From Sedimentisphaerales bacterium (GTDB lineage Bacteria > Planctomycetota > Phycisphaerae > Sedimentisphaerales > SG8-4), in the NCBI GenBank assembly GCA_016932895.1, contig JAFGCA010000679.1, forward strand, positions 1 to 16,050: a DNA stretch of 16,050 nt, in the 5' to 3' direction. How positions within the stretch are numbered: position 1 is the first letter of the stretch; each line of letters starts with the position of its first letter. The notes beneath the pieces are model-generated. The model was not told the DNA's origin. It did not search any database and saw only the letters and a program-made list of their open reading frames with translations. Of this stretch, positions 1-7,554 are shown in pieces. A program made the position numbers and the translations under genes.

Positions 1-317
1 AGCTGCGTGGGCAGATTGGTCCCTCGTCCCGGAAAGATCCCCATGCCTTCATAGGCCAGCGTGTGCATCAGATCAACGGCACCGACAAACAGGTAAGCGA
101 TGCCCAGGAACAGGAGATAGTCGTTTCGGCTCATCTCCCGCGAGTTCCAGGCGATCATGAAGATGCCGCAGGCCACCACGATCGCGAAGACTTCCACGAT
201 GGTGTGAAAGACCAGATAGTCGTAGAAGGTGGTGGCGTGGAGGCCGGCAACGACGAGCCCGACAACCAACCACAGCCCATATTTCTCGAATGTATCGAAC
301 GAGCGTCTCAATCGCAT
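1..317 (-). CDS. MASE3-type membrane sensor, N-terminal fragment (5' end of gene; rest is off the left edge)
   Basis: Reading the minus strand from the ATG at 317 gives 105 codons with no stop before the window edge, so only the N-terminus is present. At least three hydrophobic segments are visible (about residues 14-30, 38-57 and 66-84). Between and after them are FHTIVEVF, NDYLLFLGIAYLFVG, DLMHTLAYEGMGIFPG and NLPTQL, a series I recognise as the MASE3 integral-membrane sensory domain. MASE3 is normally the input module of histidine kinases or diguanylate cyclases; which output domain follows here cannot be seen. A GGGAG Shine-Dalgarno sequence lies a few bases before the ATG, and a near-consensus promoter (358-386) is placed about 35 nt upstream, so the start is well supported. 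It is transcribed divergently from the sulfatase at 585. A regulatory link to that gene is possible but is only inferred from position. Confidence 0.82.
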   Translation of the reverse strand, partial: MRLRRSFDTFEKYGLWLVVGLVVAGLHATTFYDYLVFHTIVEVFAIVVACGIFMIAWNSREMSRNDYLLFLGIAYLFVGAVDLMHTLAYEGMGIFPGRGTNLPTQ

Positions 318-357
318 ACTTTTTTCTCCCACCCAAGCCTCACACAAGTCTGCCGGG

Positions 358-386
358 ATTATAACGGGTTCGAGCCGGGCAATCAA
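358..386 (-). promoter_or_regulatory. Predicted sigma-70 promoter for the MASE3 sensor gene
   Basis: On the minus strand, TTGATT (386-381) is followed by 17 nt and then a perfect TATAAT (363-358). Transcription would begin near 350, giving a leader of about 35 nt before the ATG at 317. The -10 match is complete and the -35 matches 4 of 6 bases. This is one of the two best promoter matches in the window. Confidence 0.65.
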
Positions 387-387
387 G

Positions 388-398
388 CGGGAAACCCG
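388..398. promoter_or_regulatory. Small inverted repeat between two divergent promoters (possible operator)
   Basis: CGGG-AAA-CCCG is a perfect 4-bp inverted repeat directly next to the -35 box of the minus-strand promoter and 33 bp before the -35 box of the plus-strand promoter. Its position would suit a regulator acting on both genes. The arms are short, so chance is a real alternative. Confidence 0.2.
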
Positions 399-430
399 GC
401 ACGGTACAGGCCCTTTTGCTAATGATCTCC

Positions 431-458
431 TTGACGGCATGGGATAGCGGTGTATAGT
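431..458 (+). promoter_or_regulatory. Predicted sigma-70 promoter for the first sulfatase gene
   Basis: TTGACG (431-436) is followed by 16 nt and TATAGT (453-458), matching the consensus at 5 of 6 positions in each box. Transcription would start near 465. That is downstream of the longest possible in-frame start (450), which argues against that start and for the ATG at 585 with a leader of about 120 nt. Confidence 0.6.
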
Positions 459-584
459 ACGCCTCAGGTGGGCCCAGATTCGGCGCCGGGGCGTGTCCGT
501 TCTACAGGGCGATTTTCGGTGCGAGGGGCCGCCGATGGCATAGAATGGGATGCGAAACAACGAATGAGAGTTGGGAGCACAGGC

Positions 585-2471
585 ATGACGGATGGAACGC
601 ATCTTTCGAGACGACAGCTTTTGAGGACCGGTTCGGTTGCAGCCGGCTGCGCCCTGTTGGGGTTCCGCCACAGTTGGGCCGGGGCGTCCGGCCATGTGAA
701 TCGCCCCAACATTCTGTGGCTGACCAGTGAAGACAACGGCATTTCCTGGGTCAGTTGCTACGGCGGAACGAACTGCCGGACGCCCAACATCGACAGGCTG
801 GCCGCAGAGGGATTTCGGTATACGCACTGCTTCGACAACGCCGCGGTTTGTGCCCCCACTCGCTCCACCTGGATTACCGGCATGTATGCCATCTCCAACG
901 GAACGCAACCCATGCGCAGCCGGAACGAGATTCCGCATGACGTGATCAAGTACTATCCCGACCTGTTGCGGAAAGCGGGATATCACACGTCGAACTGGAC
1001 CAAGACAGACTACAACATTGGCGGACGCCCGGATCGTGACTGCTGGGATCTCCTGGATCGAAAGAGACGCTTCGGGTGGCGATACCGCAAGCCGGACCAG
1101 CCGTTCTTCGCCGTGGTGAACTCGACCAGCAGTCATGAGAGCCGGGCACATGGTAATGCAGACAATACGCGAAACGATCCCGGCAGGATGAAGCTGCACT
1201 CCTATCATCCCGATCTACCCGCCATCCGAAAGAGCTACGCCAAGTACGCCGATGCCGTGGAGAACATGGATAACGACATCAAGGAGACGCTGGATGCCCT
1301 GAAGGAAGACGGCCTCTACGAGGACACGATTGTCATCTACTGCTCGGATCACGGCGGTGTGATGCCGCGCAGCAAACGGTTCTTGTACTCCAGCGGGACG
1401 CATTGCCCGCTGGTCGTTCGTATCCCGCGGAAGTACAAACATCTGTGGCCGGCCGAAAAACCGGGGATGGCCGTCGATCGCATCGTGAGTTTCGTGGATA
1501 TGCCCAAGACCTGGCTGAGCCTGGCCGGCGCCGAGATCCCGGAGACGTTCCAGGGCACGATCTTCCTGGGCGCAGGCGTCGAACCGGAGCCGCAGTACCA
1601 TCTGAGCTTCCGCGAGCGGGCCGACGAACGCTGCGATTGCGTGCGCATGATTCGCGACAAGCGGTTCGCCTATTACAAGAACTACATGCCCTACGCCCCG
1701 GCCGGGCAGTACCTGGAGTACTTGTGGAAGATCCTGGCGGCGCCGGCGTGGGAGACGCATCACAAAGAAGGCAAGACCAATGCCATCACCGGCAGGTTCT
1801 TCAGGCCGCGCGTCTCGGAAGAGTTCTACGATACCGTCACGGACTTCGACAACGTGCACAACCTGATCGACGCCCCCGAGCAGCAGCAGCGGATCGCCCG
1901 GATGAGACAGGCCCTGCGACAGAAGCAACTGGAGCTGTACGATTCGGGACTTCTGCCGGAATCGATGCGCGAGAGGCGGGCGCGGGAGCACAACGTGACC
2001 ATCTACGAAATGGTCCGCGATCCCAAGCTCTATCCCCTCGAGTCGTACCTGGACGCCGCCGACCGGGCGCTGGCCCGCAACGCCAATGACCTGCCGACGT
2101 TCGTCGAGGGAATGTCCCACGCCGACAGCGGCGTTCGTTACTGGGCGGTTGTGGGACTTCATCTGCTCGAAGGCGCAGCAGCCCCCGCGACGGAGACGCT
2201 CCAGAACGCTCTGCGTGACGAGTCGGACGAAGTCAAGATCATGGCGGCCTGGACGCTGGTCAAGCTCGGTCGCAAAGAGGCCGGCCTGGAGTGTCTGCGA
2301 AACCTTTTGAACGGCGGGACGACGGCCGAGCGTACGCTCCTCAACGTTCTCGCTTGGATGGAAGCCGATGCCGTGCCCCTCGTGCGGGACTACCTGCGTG
2401 CCCATCCGAGAAAGGCCAAGAACATCCTGGCCAAGATCGCCCAGGATCATGGGATTGAGATTCCGAGGTAA
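585..2471 (+). CDS. Tat-exported SGSH-like sulfatase with C-terminal HEAT-like repeats
   Basis: This 628-aa protein should hydrolyse sulfate esters (or N-sulfate) on a glycan in the periplasm. The ATG at 585 has GGGAG 7 nt upstream and places a Tat leader (SRRQLL, then a hydrophobic stretch) at the N-terminus; longer in-frame starts (450, 564) lack this arrangement. The sulfatase fold begins with PNILWLTSEDNG (E49 and D50, expected metal ligands). It has the formylglycine motif C89-A-P-T-R93 followed by STWITG, and D255-H256 in a DHGG motif. The following PRSKRFLYSSGTHCPLVVR resembles the N-sulfoglucosamine sulfohydrolase (SGSH) type of sulfatase found widely in Planctomycetota. Residues from about 490 to 615 form helical, HEAT-like units (SGVRYWAVVGLHLLEG, SDEVKIMAAWTLVKLG) not needed for catalysis. 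No sulfatase-maturing enzyme is in the window. Substrate cannot be named from sequence alone. It converges with the next sulfatase. Confidence 0.9.
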   Translation: MTDGTHLSRRQLLRTGSVAAGCALLGFRHSWAGASGHVNRPNILWLTSEDNGISWVSCYGGTNCRTPNIDRLAAEGFRYTHCFDNAAVCAPTRSTWITGMYAISNGTQPMRSRNEIPHDVIKYYPDLLRKAGYHTSNWTKTDYNIGGRPDRDCWDLLDRKRRFGWRYRKPDQPFFAVVNSTSSHESRAHGNADNTRNDPGRMKLHSYHPDLPAIRKSYAKYADAVENMDNDIKETLDALKEDGLYEDTIVIYCSDHGGVMPRSKRFLYSSGTHCPLVVRIPRKYKHLWPAEKPGMAVDRIVSFVDMPKTWLSLAGAEIPETFQGTIFLGAGVEPEPQYHLSFRERADERCDCVRMIRDKRFAYYKNYMPYAPAGQYLEYLWKILAAPAWETHHKEGKTNAITGRFFRPRVSEEFYDTVTDFDNVHNLIDAPEQQQRIARMRQALRQKQLELYDSGLLPESMRERRAREHNVTIYEMVRDPKLYPLESYLDAADRALARNANDLPTFVEGMSHADSGVRYWAVVGLHLLEGAAAPATETLQNALRDESDEVKIMAAWTLVKLGRKEAGLECLRNLLNGGTTAERTLLNVLAWMEADAVPLVRDYLRAHPRKAKNILAKIAQDHGIEIPR

Positions 2472-2588
2472 CCGGCAGAGACCGTCTCATGCTCCCGCGG
2501 AGCCGGCGGTTTGCGCAAAGAGGCGTGGCGATTCGCAGATCAAGCGCGCGAGTCGCGTCGGCCGTTATGTACCGGGTGTTCACTCGTT

Positions 2589-4553
2589 TCACTTGGATGC
2601 GATCACGCCGATGTCGGCGGCGGAGGCCCAGGGGTTGTTGTTGACCTCGGAGAGCACGCGCACGAGGACGTAGCGGCCGCGAACCGGCCTCTTGCAATCG
2701 GCCGCCTGCGGCGTGCGGACCTTCTTGAAGGTCGCCCTCGCCGCCGGTTTGCCGAACGCATTTGCTGAGTTGCCGACGTAGAACTCCGTTTCGGCGAATG
2801 CACCGTTCCAGCCGCTGTCCTGACGCGCGAGGTAACGGAATCCGCGAATGTCGTACGTCGCACCCAGATCGATCACGAGCTCGTGCGGGTGCCTGGCGAG
2901 CTTGCCGGAAAACTGCGAGTGCCAGACGGTGCGCGGATTGCCGTCGATGGCGTAGACCACTCGGCGGTCGTTGGCGTGGTTCTCGCTGCTGAAGCGAACC
3001 AGTTTCATCTCCGCCGCCGGGATCAGGTCCTTTTCAACGATCCGGTTGACCTTGCCTCGGTAGTTGTCGGCTTCGGCGCGGGTCGATCCCCATTTGGCCT
3101 TGCGATCCCGTTCGTGGCGCGTGCGGTCTGCAAATGTACCGGGCTGCACCGGCGTGTGTGACTGCTCGGCGTACGCTTTCATGCGCGCAAGAACGTCGGG
3201 GTGTTTGCCGGCGACGTCACTCGCTTCGCTGATATCTGCGTCGAGGTCATAGAGTTCCCACGGGGCGTTCTTCTTCGGCTGGATGGCCTTCCAGTGGTCC
3301 ATGCGAACGGCGACCTGGGAACCATACTCCCAGTAGAGGAACTCGTGTTTCCGTTGCTTGCGGCCGGCCGCCTTGGGGCCGATGAGTTCCGGAAGAATGG
3401 AGAGCCCGTCGATGCCGGCGGGCGGCTCGGCGCCGGTCAGCTCGGCAAGCGTGGGCAATACGTCCGGCTGATAGAACAGCAGGTCACTTACCCGACCCGG
3501 CTCGATCCTTCCGGGCCAGCGGACGATGAACGGAATGCGCAAGCCGCCTTCGTAGAGATTCCCTTTTCCGCCGCGAAACTCAACGCCCGTCCTCGGATCG
3601 ACGTTGGGCCCAAAGTAGCCCCGCGGATAGTCCTTGCTTCGGAAACGGTCCTGGCCACCGTTGTCGCCCGTAAAGAAGACGATCGTGTTGTCTTCCAGAT
3701 TCAGCTCCCGCAGCAGACGGAGAACCTGGCCGACATTGTTATCGACCATCGTGACCATCGCCGCGTAGTTCTTGGTGTCTTGCGGCACGTCAGAGTCTTT
3801 GACCCAGTCGTCATCCTGATACAACTCCCACGCCGGATCGTTCTCGGGAATGTCATACATGCCGTGCGGCGGTGTAATCGGCAGGTAGCAGAAGAAAGGC
3901 CTGTCCTTGTTGCTGCGAATGAATTTCAGCGCCTCGTCCATGATGGCGTAGTGGGAGTAGGTCGGCCCGGTCCGTCCGCCGTGGTTGCCCGCCAGCTCGA
4001 CTTCCTCGCTGTTGCGAATCAGGTAGGGGGGATAGAAGGAATGGGCGTGGACCTGATCGTAGTATCCAAAAAACACGTCGAAGCCGTGCTTCTCCGGCAC
4101 CCCCGTCGAGTCCCGACCGCCGCAGCCCCACTTGCCAAAGCCGCCGGTGGCGTAGCCGATCCCCTTGAGCATCGAGGCAATCGTCTGTTCTTCGGCCCGC
4201 AGCGGCGTTCCGCCGTCGTTGACGCGCACCGAGGCATGTCCCATGTGTTTTCCGGTCATCAGGGTGCAGCGCAGCGGCGCGCACACCGGCGCCCCGGCCA
4301 GCGCCTGCGTGAACCGAATCCCCTCGGTCGCCATGCGGTCGATACGCGGGGTGCGGATGCGCGGATTCCCCATGTGGGACAGTTCGTAGTAGGCCAGCTC
4401 GTCCGACATGATGTAAACGATGTTCGGTCGCCGTCCGGTAGTCTTGCTCCGAGCCATTGCTGCGGCGGCGGCCTGGTTGGTGACACACTTTGTTCCTGCG
4501 CACAGTGTCGCGCCGGCGGCGCCTACCGTTCTGATGAACTGTCGTCGATTCAT
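2589..4553 (-). CDS. Tat-exported sulfatase with C-terminal F5/8-type (discoidin-like) domain
   Basis: This 654-aa protein is a second periplasmic sulfatase of the arylsulfatase type. Its N-terminus MNRRQFIRTVGAAGA is a Tat leader. Metal-site and catalytic landmarks are MSDE (D51), the formylglycine motif C91-A-P-L-R95 followed by CTLMTGK, GKW (K141), PPH (H230), GDNGG (D297, N298) and RGGKGNLYEGGLRIPFIVRWPG (K330). Residues about 515-652 resemble an F5/8 type C domain: an AIDGNPRTVWHS segment, then HELVIDLGATYDIRGFRYLAR, ending with GRYVLVRVLSEV. Such domains often bind glycans (CBM32-like) and could hold the enzyme on its substrate. An AAGGA sequence lies 9 nt before the ATG at 4553. It is convergent with the first sulfatase (117 bp apart, no clear terminator) and divergent from the lyase gene, so the three enzymes are neighbours but not one operon. 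Confidence 0.91.
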   Translation of the reverse strand: MNRRQFIRTVGAAGATLCAGTKCVTNQAAAAAMARSKTTGRRPNIVYIMSDELAYYELSHMGNPRIRTPRIDRMATEGIRFTQALAGAPVCAPLRCTLMTGKHMGHASVRVNDGGTPLRAEEQTIASMLKGIGYATGGFGKWGCGGRDSTGVPEKHGFDVFFGYYDQVHAHSFYPPYLIRNSEEVELAGNHGGRTGPTYSHYAIMDEALKFIRSNKDRPFFCYLPITPPHGMYDIPENDPAWELYQDDDWVKDSDVPQDTKNYAAMVTMVDNNVGQVLRLLRELNLEDNTIVFFTGDNGGQDRFRSKDYPRGYFGPNVDPRTGVEFRGGKGNLYEGGLRIPFIVRWPGRIEPGRVSDLLFYQPDVLPTLAELTGAEPPAGIDGLSILPELIGPKAAGRKQRKHEFLYWEYGSQVAVRMDHWKAIQPKKNAPWELYDLDADISEASDVAGKHPDVLARMKAYAEQSHTPVQPGTFADRTRHERDRKAKWGSTRAEADNYRGKVNRIVEKDLIPAAEMKLVRFSSENHANDRRVVYAIDGNPRTVWHSQFSGKLARHPHELVIDLGATYDIRGFRYLARQDSGWNGAFAETEFYVGNSANAFGKPAARATFKKVRTPQAADCKRPVRGRYVLVRVLSEVNNNPWASAADIGVIASK

Positions 4554-4858
4554 AACTCGGTGTCCTTTACATGGTTTCGTTGGTTGTCACTGGGAGCGCT
4601 GCGCTCACCGGGCCCATTTCGAGCGTAGGATACGGCTCGATATACTGGAATATTTACGCCAGCCGGACCGAGTCCGTCAAGCTCGACGTTCCGGACTGTT
4701 TTGAATGAAGGACTGCGAGCGGTTGCCAAACGAGCACGCTCTTGATATTTCTTGAGGACGTGGTCGGCGTGCCCTGCGGTTGCGTAGTAGACGCCGGGGA
4801 TTTCTCGTTGTCCGGGCTTATGCCGGATCGAAATCAGATGGACTTGAGGGAGCAACGA
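4554..4858. promoter_or_regulatory. Divergent control region between sulfatase and heparinase-like genes
   Basis: This 305-bp stretch holds no convincing gene. It contains the 5' regions of two oppositely oriented genes. A long palindrome is GAGCGC-T-GCGCTC (4594-4606), and CGAGC...GCTCG (4620-4624 and 4635-4639) is a second inverted repeat. A candidate minus-strand promoter is TTGACG (4680-4675), then 17-18 nt to an AT-rich TAAATA or GTAAAT at about 4657-4651; the -10 is poor. On the plus side only weak -35-like TTGCCA (4722-4727) was seen. GAGGGAG (4846-4852) is the ribosome binding site for the lyase gene. Confidence 0.4.
4594..4606. promoter_or_regulatory. Perfect 13-bp palindrome upstream of sulfatase 2 (possible operator)
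   Basis: GAGCGC and GCGCTC flank a single T, a perfect 6-bp inverted repeat about 40 bp upstream of the ATG at 4553. It would sit in the leader of the sulfatase gene, downstream of the candidate -10. A regulator site or a leader hairpin would both fit; the one-base centre favours a protein site over an RNA hairpin. Confidence 0.25.
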
Positions 4859-7279
4859 ATGGAACGACGTACATTTATCAAGACGACGGGGGCATGGGGA
4901 TTGAGCGTCGCTCTGCCGTGGGACGGTTCGGCGAGCCCGCAGCGACGGTCCTCGACTTTCCTGAAGGAGAAAACCTCGGATCGAATGCTCTTTGCGCGCC
5001 CGCACGATGGTGCGGAAGTGAAGATCTCGCCCGTCGGTTTGGCATGGCTGCCCTGTCCGGCGGCCGCCGAGTACCGGGTCGACATATTCGATGAGAGCCG
5101 AAAGCGCCTCTACAGCGCCGGAGCCGGCAAGGATCCCGTGCATTGCCCGGATCGGGTCTTTCCGGCCGGCGCGTACACCTGGGATGTTGTCGCCCTCGAC
5201 CGAAGCGGCAAGGAAATCTCCCGGCGCGGCCGGCGCTCGTTCGTTATTTCCAGGGACGCGGCAAAGCTGCCCTGGGTCGATCCCGGAGAGCTTTTGCGTC
5301 GCGTGCCCGAGGGGCATCCGCGGATTTTGTACCCGAAGTCGGCTCTGGAGCGCATTCGCTCGACGCTGGCAACCACGCGCGGCACGTCGTGGAAAGCCTG
5401 CCGGGTGGCGGCTGAGAGAGCCCTGTCCAAGGGTGTCCCCGACTACCCGAAATACCATCACATCAAGGACGCCGTGACACGGCGCCTGGAATATCAGAAG
5501 TACTTCGGCTATTTTCGCGGCTACGTCAACGGCGCCTTGATGGATCTGGCCCTGGCGTATTTGATGACCGAAGAAGCGAAGTATGCGGAGGCCGCCAAAA
5601 AGATCCTGCTCGAGATTGCCTCCTGGCCCACCGATGACGAGGACGTGACTTCCGTCAGTGCCCGGTGGGGGGACGAGGCCGGTTTGTCCTTTTCGAAATG
5701 CGCCCACATCGCCTACGACTGGCTCTACGACGCGTTTGACGACCGCGAGAAGAAACTTGTGTCCCGGATGTGCCGCGCGCGGGCCTGGCAGACGTATCGG
5801 CGACTGACGAGAAAGAACTACCTCACGTTTCCGGGAGAGAGCCACGATGGACGCCTGATCGCGTATCTCACCGACATGGCCCTGGTCATGGCCGGTGAGA
5901 CGCCCGACGCCGAGACCTGGTTGACGTACTCGCTCAAGGCCCTGCTGACCTTCTATCCCCATTGGGGCGGAATCGATGGGGGCTGGGCCGAAGGGACCGC
6001 GTACGGGCTCTGGTACAACACCTTCTACATTCCCGCCTTCGAAGGGCTGCGGCAGCTTTGCCGTTACGATCTCTGGCAGCGTCCTTTCTTCAACAACATT
6101 CGCTACTTCTTTTTCTACTGTACGGCCAATCACGGCGAAATCCGGCCTTTCGGTGACAGTGCGGAGACCGGCGGCCCCGGCGTCCATCGAGGCAGCGGAT
6201 ATGCCGATTTGATGGCGTTTCACGCCCACCGGTACGATGATCCCTACATCGGCTGGTGGGTCAATCAGATCCCGGATCGCTCGGGCGGCGGCGGTGGATC
6301 GCTCTCGCTGTTGCACGCAGACGAGTTGCCCGCCAAAGCGCCGAAGGACCTGCCCAACTCCCGCGCGTTCGAGAGCGTGGGGTGGGCCGGGTTGCACAGC
6401 GACGTATCCGATCCGCAGAACGACACTTGCCTTATCTTCAAGAGCAGTCCGTACGGCAGCGTCTCGCACAGTCACGCGGACCAGAATGCGTTCGCCATTA
6501 TGAAAGGCGGGGCGGCCCTGGCGATTCCGTCGGGCTACTACGGGCCCTCCTACGGAAAGCCGCACCACGCGCAGTGGACGCGGTCCACCAAGGCGAACAA
6601 CTGCATATTGATCGACGGCCAGGGCCAGACGATCCGCTCGGCCGCGGCGCGCGGTGAGATCGTCGATTTTCGCGACAGACCGGGCTATTCCTTTGTTGCC
6701 GGAGATGCGACGCCGGCGTACGAGGGCAAGCTTGGCAAGTGGATTCGCCGCATCTTGTTACTGCGTCCGGGTCTGTTCCTGCTCCTGGACGAAATCGTCG
6801 CACCCACGCGCAGCCGGTATCAGTGGATGCTGCACGCGTTTGAGAAGATGGACGTTACGGATGCCGGGATCCGGTCGCGACGAAAGGGCGCGGCCCTGGA
6901 CGTCTATCTGGCTTGTCCTCAAGGTCTGGTTCTGTCTCAGACCGATGAATTCGACACCCCGTACAACCAGGGCATTCCGCTGGCCTATCACAAGCAGAGA
7001 GCCAATCACTGGCACGTCACGGCTGAAACCGTGGAGAAATCGCGTGTCGCGCGGATCGCCGCCGTGATGGCCGTGTTCGGCGCCAAAGAACGCTTCGAGG
7101 TACAACTCCACGAACAGGACGGTTGGTTCGGAGCTACGGCTTCCGGGGCCTTCGGCCGGGTCGAAGGTTGGATTCGGACCGGCGCAGCCGGGGCCGTGCC
7201 GGCGGGTTTTGCCACCCAGAGACCCGACAGGCCGGTCGACCTGTGCGGCCGCAGCCGCGATGGGGAGTTCTGCCAGTAG
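4859..7279 (+). CDS. Tat-exported heparinase II/III-like polysaccharide lyase (PL21-like)
   Basis: This 806-aa protein is a probable lyase that cleaves uronate-containing glycans by beta-elimination. The ATG at 4859 has GAGGGAG 6 nt upstream and gives a Tat leader (MERRTFIKTTGAWG), which fixes this start over the in-frame one at 4742. After an Ig-like N-terminal segment (about 45-125, ending in FPAGAYTWDVVALD) comes HPRILYPKSALERIR and an alpha-helical (alpha/alpha toroid) domain typical of heparinase II/III N-terminal regions. Candidate active-site segments are SHDGRLIAYL, GGWAEGTAYG (E378, Y382) and NHGEIRPFGDS (H425, D433). The C-terminal beta-rich domain has the family signature HSHADQN (H537, H539, D541, N543). 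Family resemblance is to heparinase II (PL21), but specificity for heparin is not shown by sequence. It pairs with the two sulfatases: the sulfatases could desulfate and the lyase cut the chain, or the reverse. Confidence 0.88.
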   Translation: MERRTFIKTTGAWGLSVALPWDGSASPQRRSSTFLKEKTSDRMLFARPHDGAEVKISPVGLAWLPCPAAAEYRVDIFDESRKRLYSAGAGKDPVHCPDRVFPAGAYTWDVVALDRSGKEISRRGRRSFVISRDAAKLPWVDPGELLRRVPEGHPRILYPKSALERIRSTLATTRGTSWKACRVAAERALSKGVPDYPKYHHIKDAVTRRLEYQKYFGYFRGYVNGALMDLALAYLMTEEAKYAEAAKKILLEIASWPTDDEDVTSVSARWGDEAGLSFSKCAHIAYDWLYDAFDDREKKLVSRMCRARAWQTYRRLTRKNYLTFPGESHDGRLIAYLTDMALVMAGETPDAETWLTYSLKALLTFYPHWGGIDGGWAEGTAYGLWYNTFYIPAFEGLRQLCRYDLWQRPFFNNIRYFFFYCTANHGEIRPFGDSAETGGPGVHRGSGYADLMAFHAHRYDDPYIGWWVNQIPDRSGGGGGSLSLLHADELPAKAPKDLPNSRAFESVGWAGLHSDVSDPQNDTCLIFKSSPYGSVSHSHADQNAFAIMKGGAALAIPSGYYGPSYGKPHHAQWTRSTKANNCILIDGQGQTIRSAAARGEIVDFRDRPGYSFVAGDATPAYEGKLGKWIRRILLLRPGLFLLLDEIVAPTRSRYQWMLHAFEKMDVTDAGIRSRRKGAALDVYLACPQGLVLSQTDEFDTPYNQGIPLAYHKQRANHWHVTAETVEKSRVARIAAVMAVFGAKERFEVQLHEQDGWFGATASGAFGRVEGWIRTGAAGAVPAGFATQRPDRPVDLCGRSRDGEFCQ

Positions 7280-7312
7280 AGCCAGGCGCGGTTGGAGCGG
7301 GCATTTCGCGTG

Positions 7313-7342
7313 TTACGCTTCTGGTCGGGGAGGGTCTATATA
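7313..7342 (+). promoter_or_regulatory. Weak candidate promoter upstream of the 609-aa gene
   Basis: TTACGC (7313-7318), 18 nt, then TATATA (7337-7342), in a TA run that stands out in GC-rich DNA. Each box matches about 3-4 of 6 bases. If real, transcription would start near 7350, with a leader of about 205 nt for the gene at 7555. That would put the small ORF at 7344 outside the message. Confidence 0.25.
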
Positions 7343-7343
7343 T

Positions 7344-7391
7344 ATGAAGAAGGCGGCTCCCGCGGCGAAAAAGCGCCCTGGAAGGCCGTAA
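7344..7391 (+). CDS. Possible 15-codon basic peptide (MKKAAPAAKKRPGRP), doubtful
   Basis: An ATG (7344) is preceded by GGGGAGGG (7327-7334) at a spacing of 9 nt. The frame encodes 15 residues ending at TAA 7389-7391. The peptide is lysine/arginine/proline rich and ends in KKRPGRP, reminiscent of an AT-hook core. It could be a leader peptide or the remnant of a longer basic protein. It could equally be chance, because the TATATAT run before the ATG may instead be a promoter -10 box. No homology claim is made. Confidence 0.2.
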   Translation: MKKAAPAAKKRPGRP

Positions 7392-7482
7392 AGGGCGATT
7401 CGAGGGCGTCGGTCACATGCGCGGAGGGAAATGTGGAAAGAAAGTTTGAGTTTTCGGACGGTCGTGCGTCTGTAGTACTGGT

Positions 7483-7502
7483 GGCCGTACACGGGTACGG
7501 CC
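7483..7502 (+). promoter_or_regulatory. Perfect 8-bp hairpin in the leader of the 609-aa gene
   Basis: GGCCGTAC, loop ACGG, GTACGGCC: a perfect 8-bp stem with a 4-nt loop, 52 bp before the ATG at 7555. No T-run follows, so it is not an ordinary intrinsic terminator. It may be an mRNA leader hairpin or an operator. It is the strongest short hairpin I found in the gene-free DNA. Confidence 0.4.
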
Positions 7503-7554
7503 GTAATGTGGGTTCTCGTGCGGAAAACAGGGGTCGTTTTGAAAGGGACCGACA

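Noticed and set aside
450..584. N-terminal extension of the first sulfatase (start at 450 or 564)
   Set aside because: The best promoter would start transcription at about 465, after 450. The ATG at 585 has a GGGAG at correct spacing and directly opens a Tat leader.
1215..2450. Long open frame on the minus strand inside the first sulfatase
   Set aside because: It mirrors the sulfatase coding frame in GC-rich DNA; it has no recognisable domain, whereas the plus frame has clear sulfatase motifs.
2472..2588. Bidirectional terminator between the convergent sulfatases
   Set aside because: Only a 5-bp GCTCC-CGC-GGAGC stem (2491-2503) was found, without a T-run. This is too weak to call.
3201..4628. 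Long plus-strand open frame opposite the second sulfatase
   Set aside because: Antisense to an unmistakable sulfatase, low-complexity composition with no domain seen.
4742..4858. 39-residue N-terminal extension of the heparinase-like protein
   Set aside because: The ATG at 4859 has GAGGGAG 6 nt upstream and starts the Tat leader, which would be buried inside the longer form.
4550..6568. 672-codon minus-strand frame across the lyase gene
   Set aside because: Antisense to a gene with a Tat leader and heparinase motifs. The frame shows no domain and is a GC-skew artefact.
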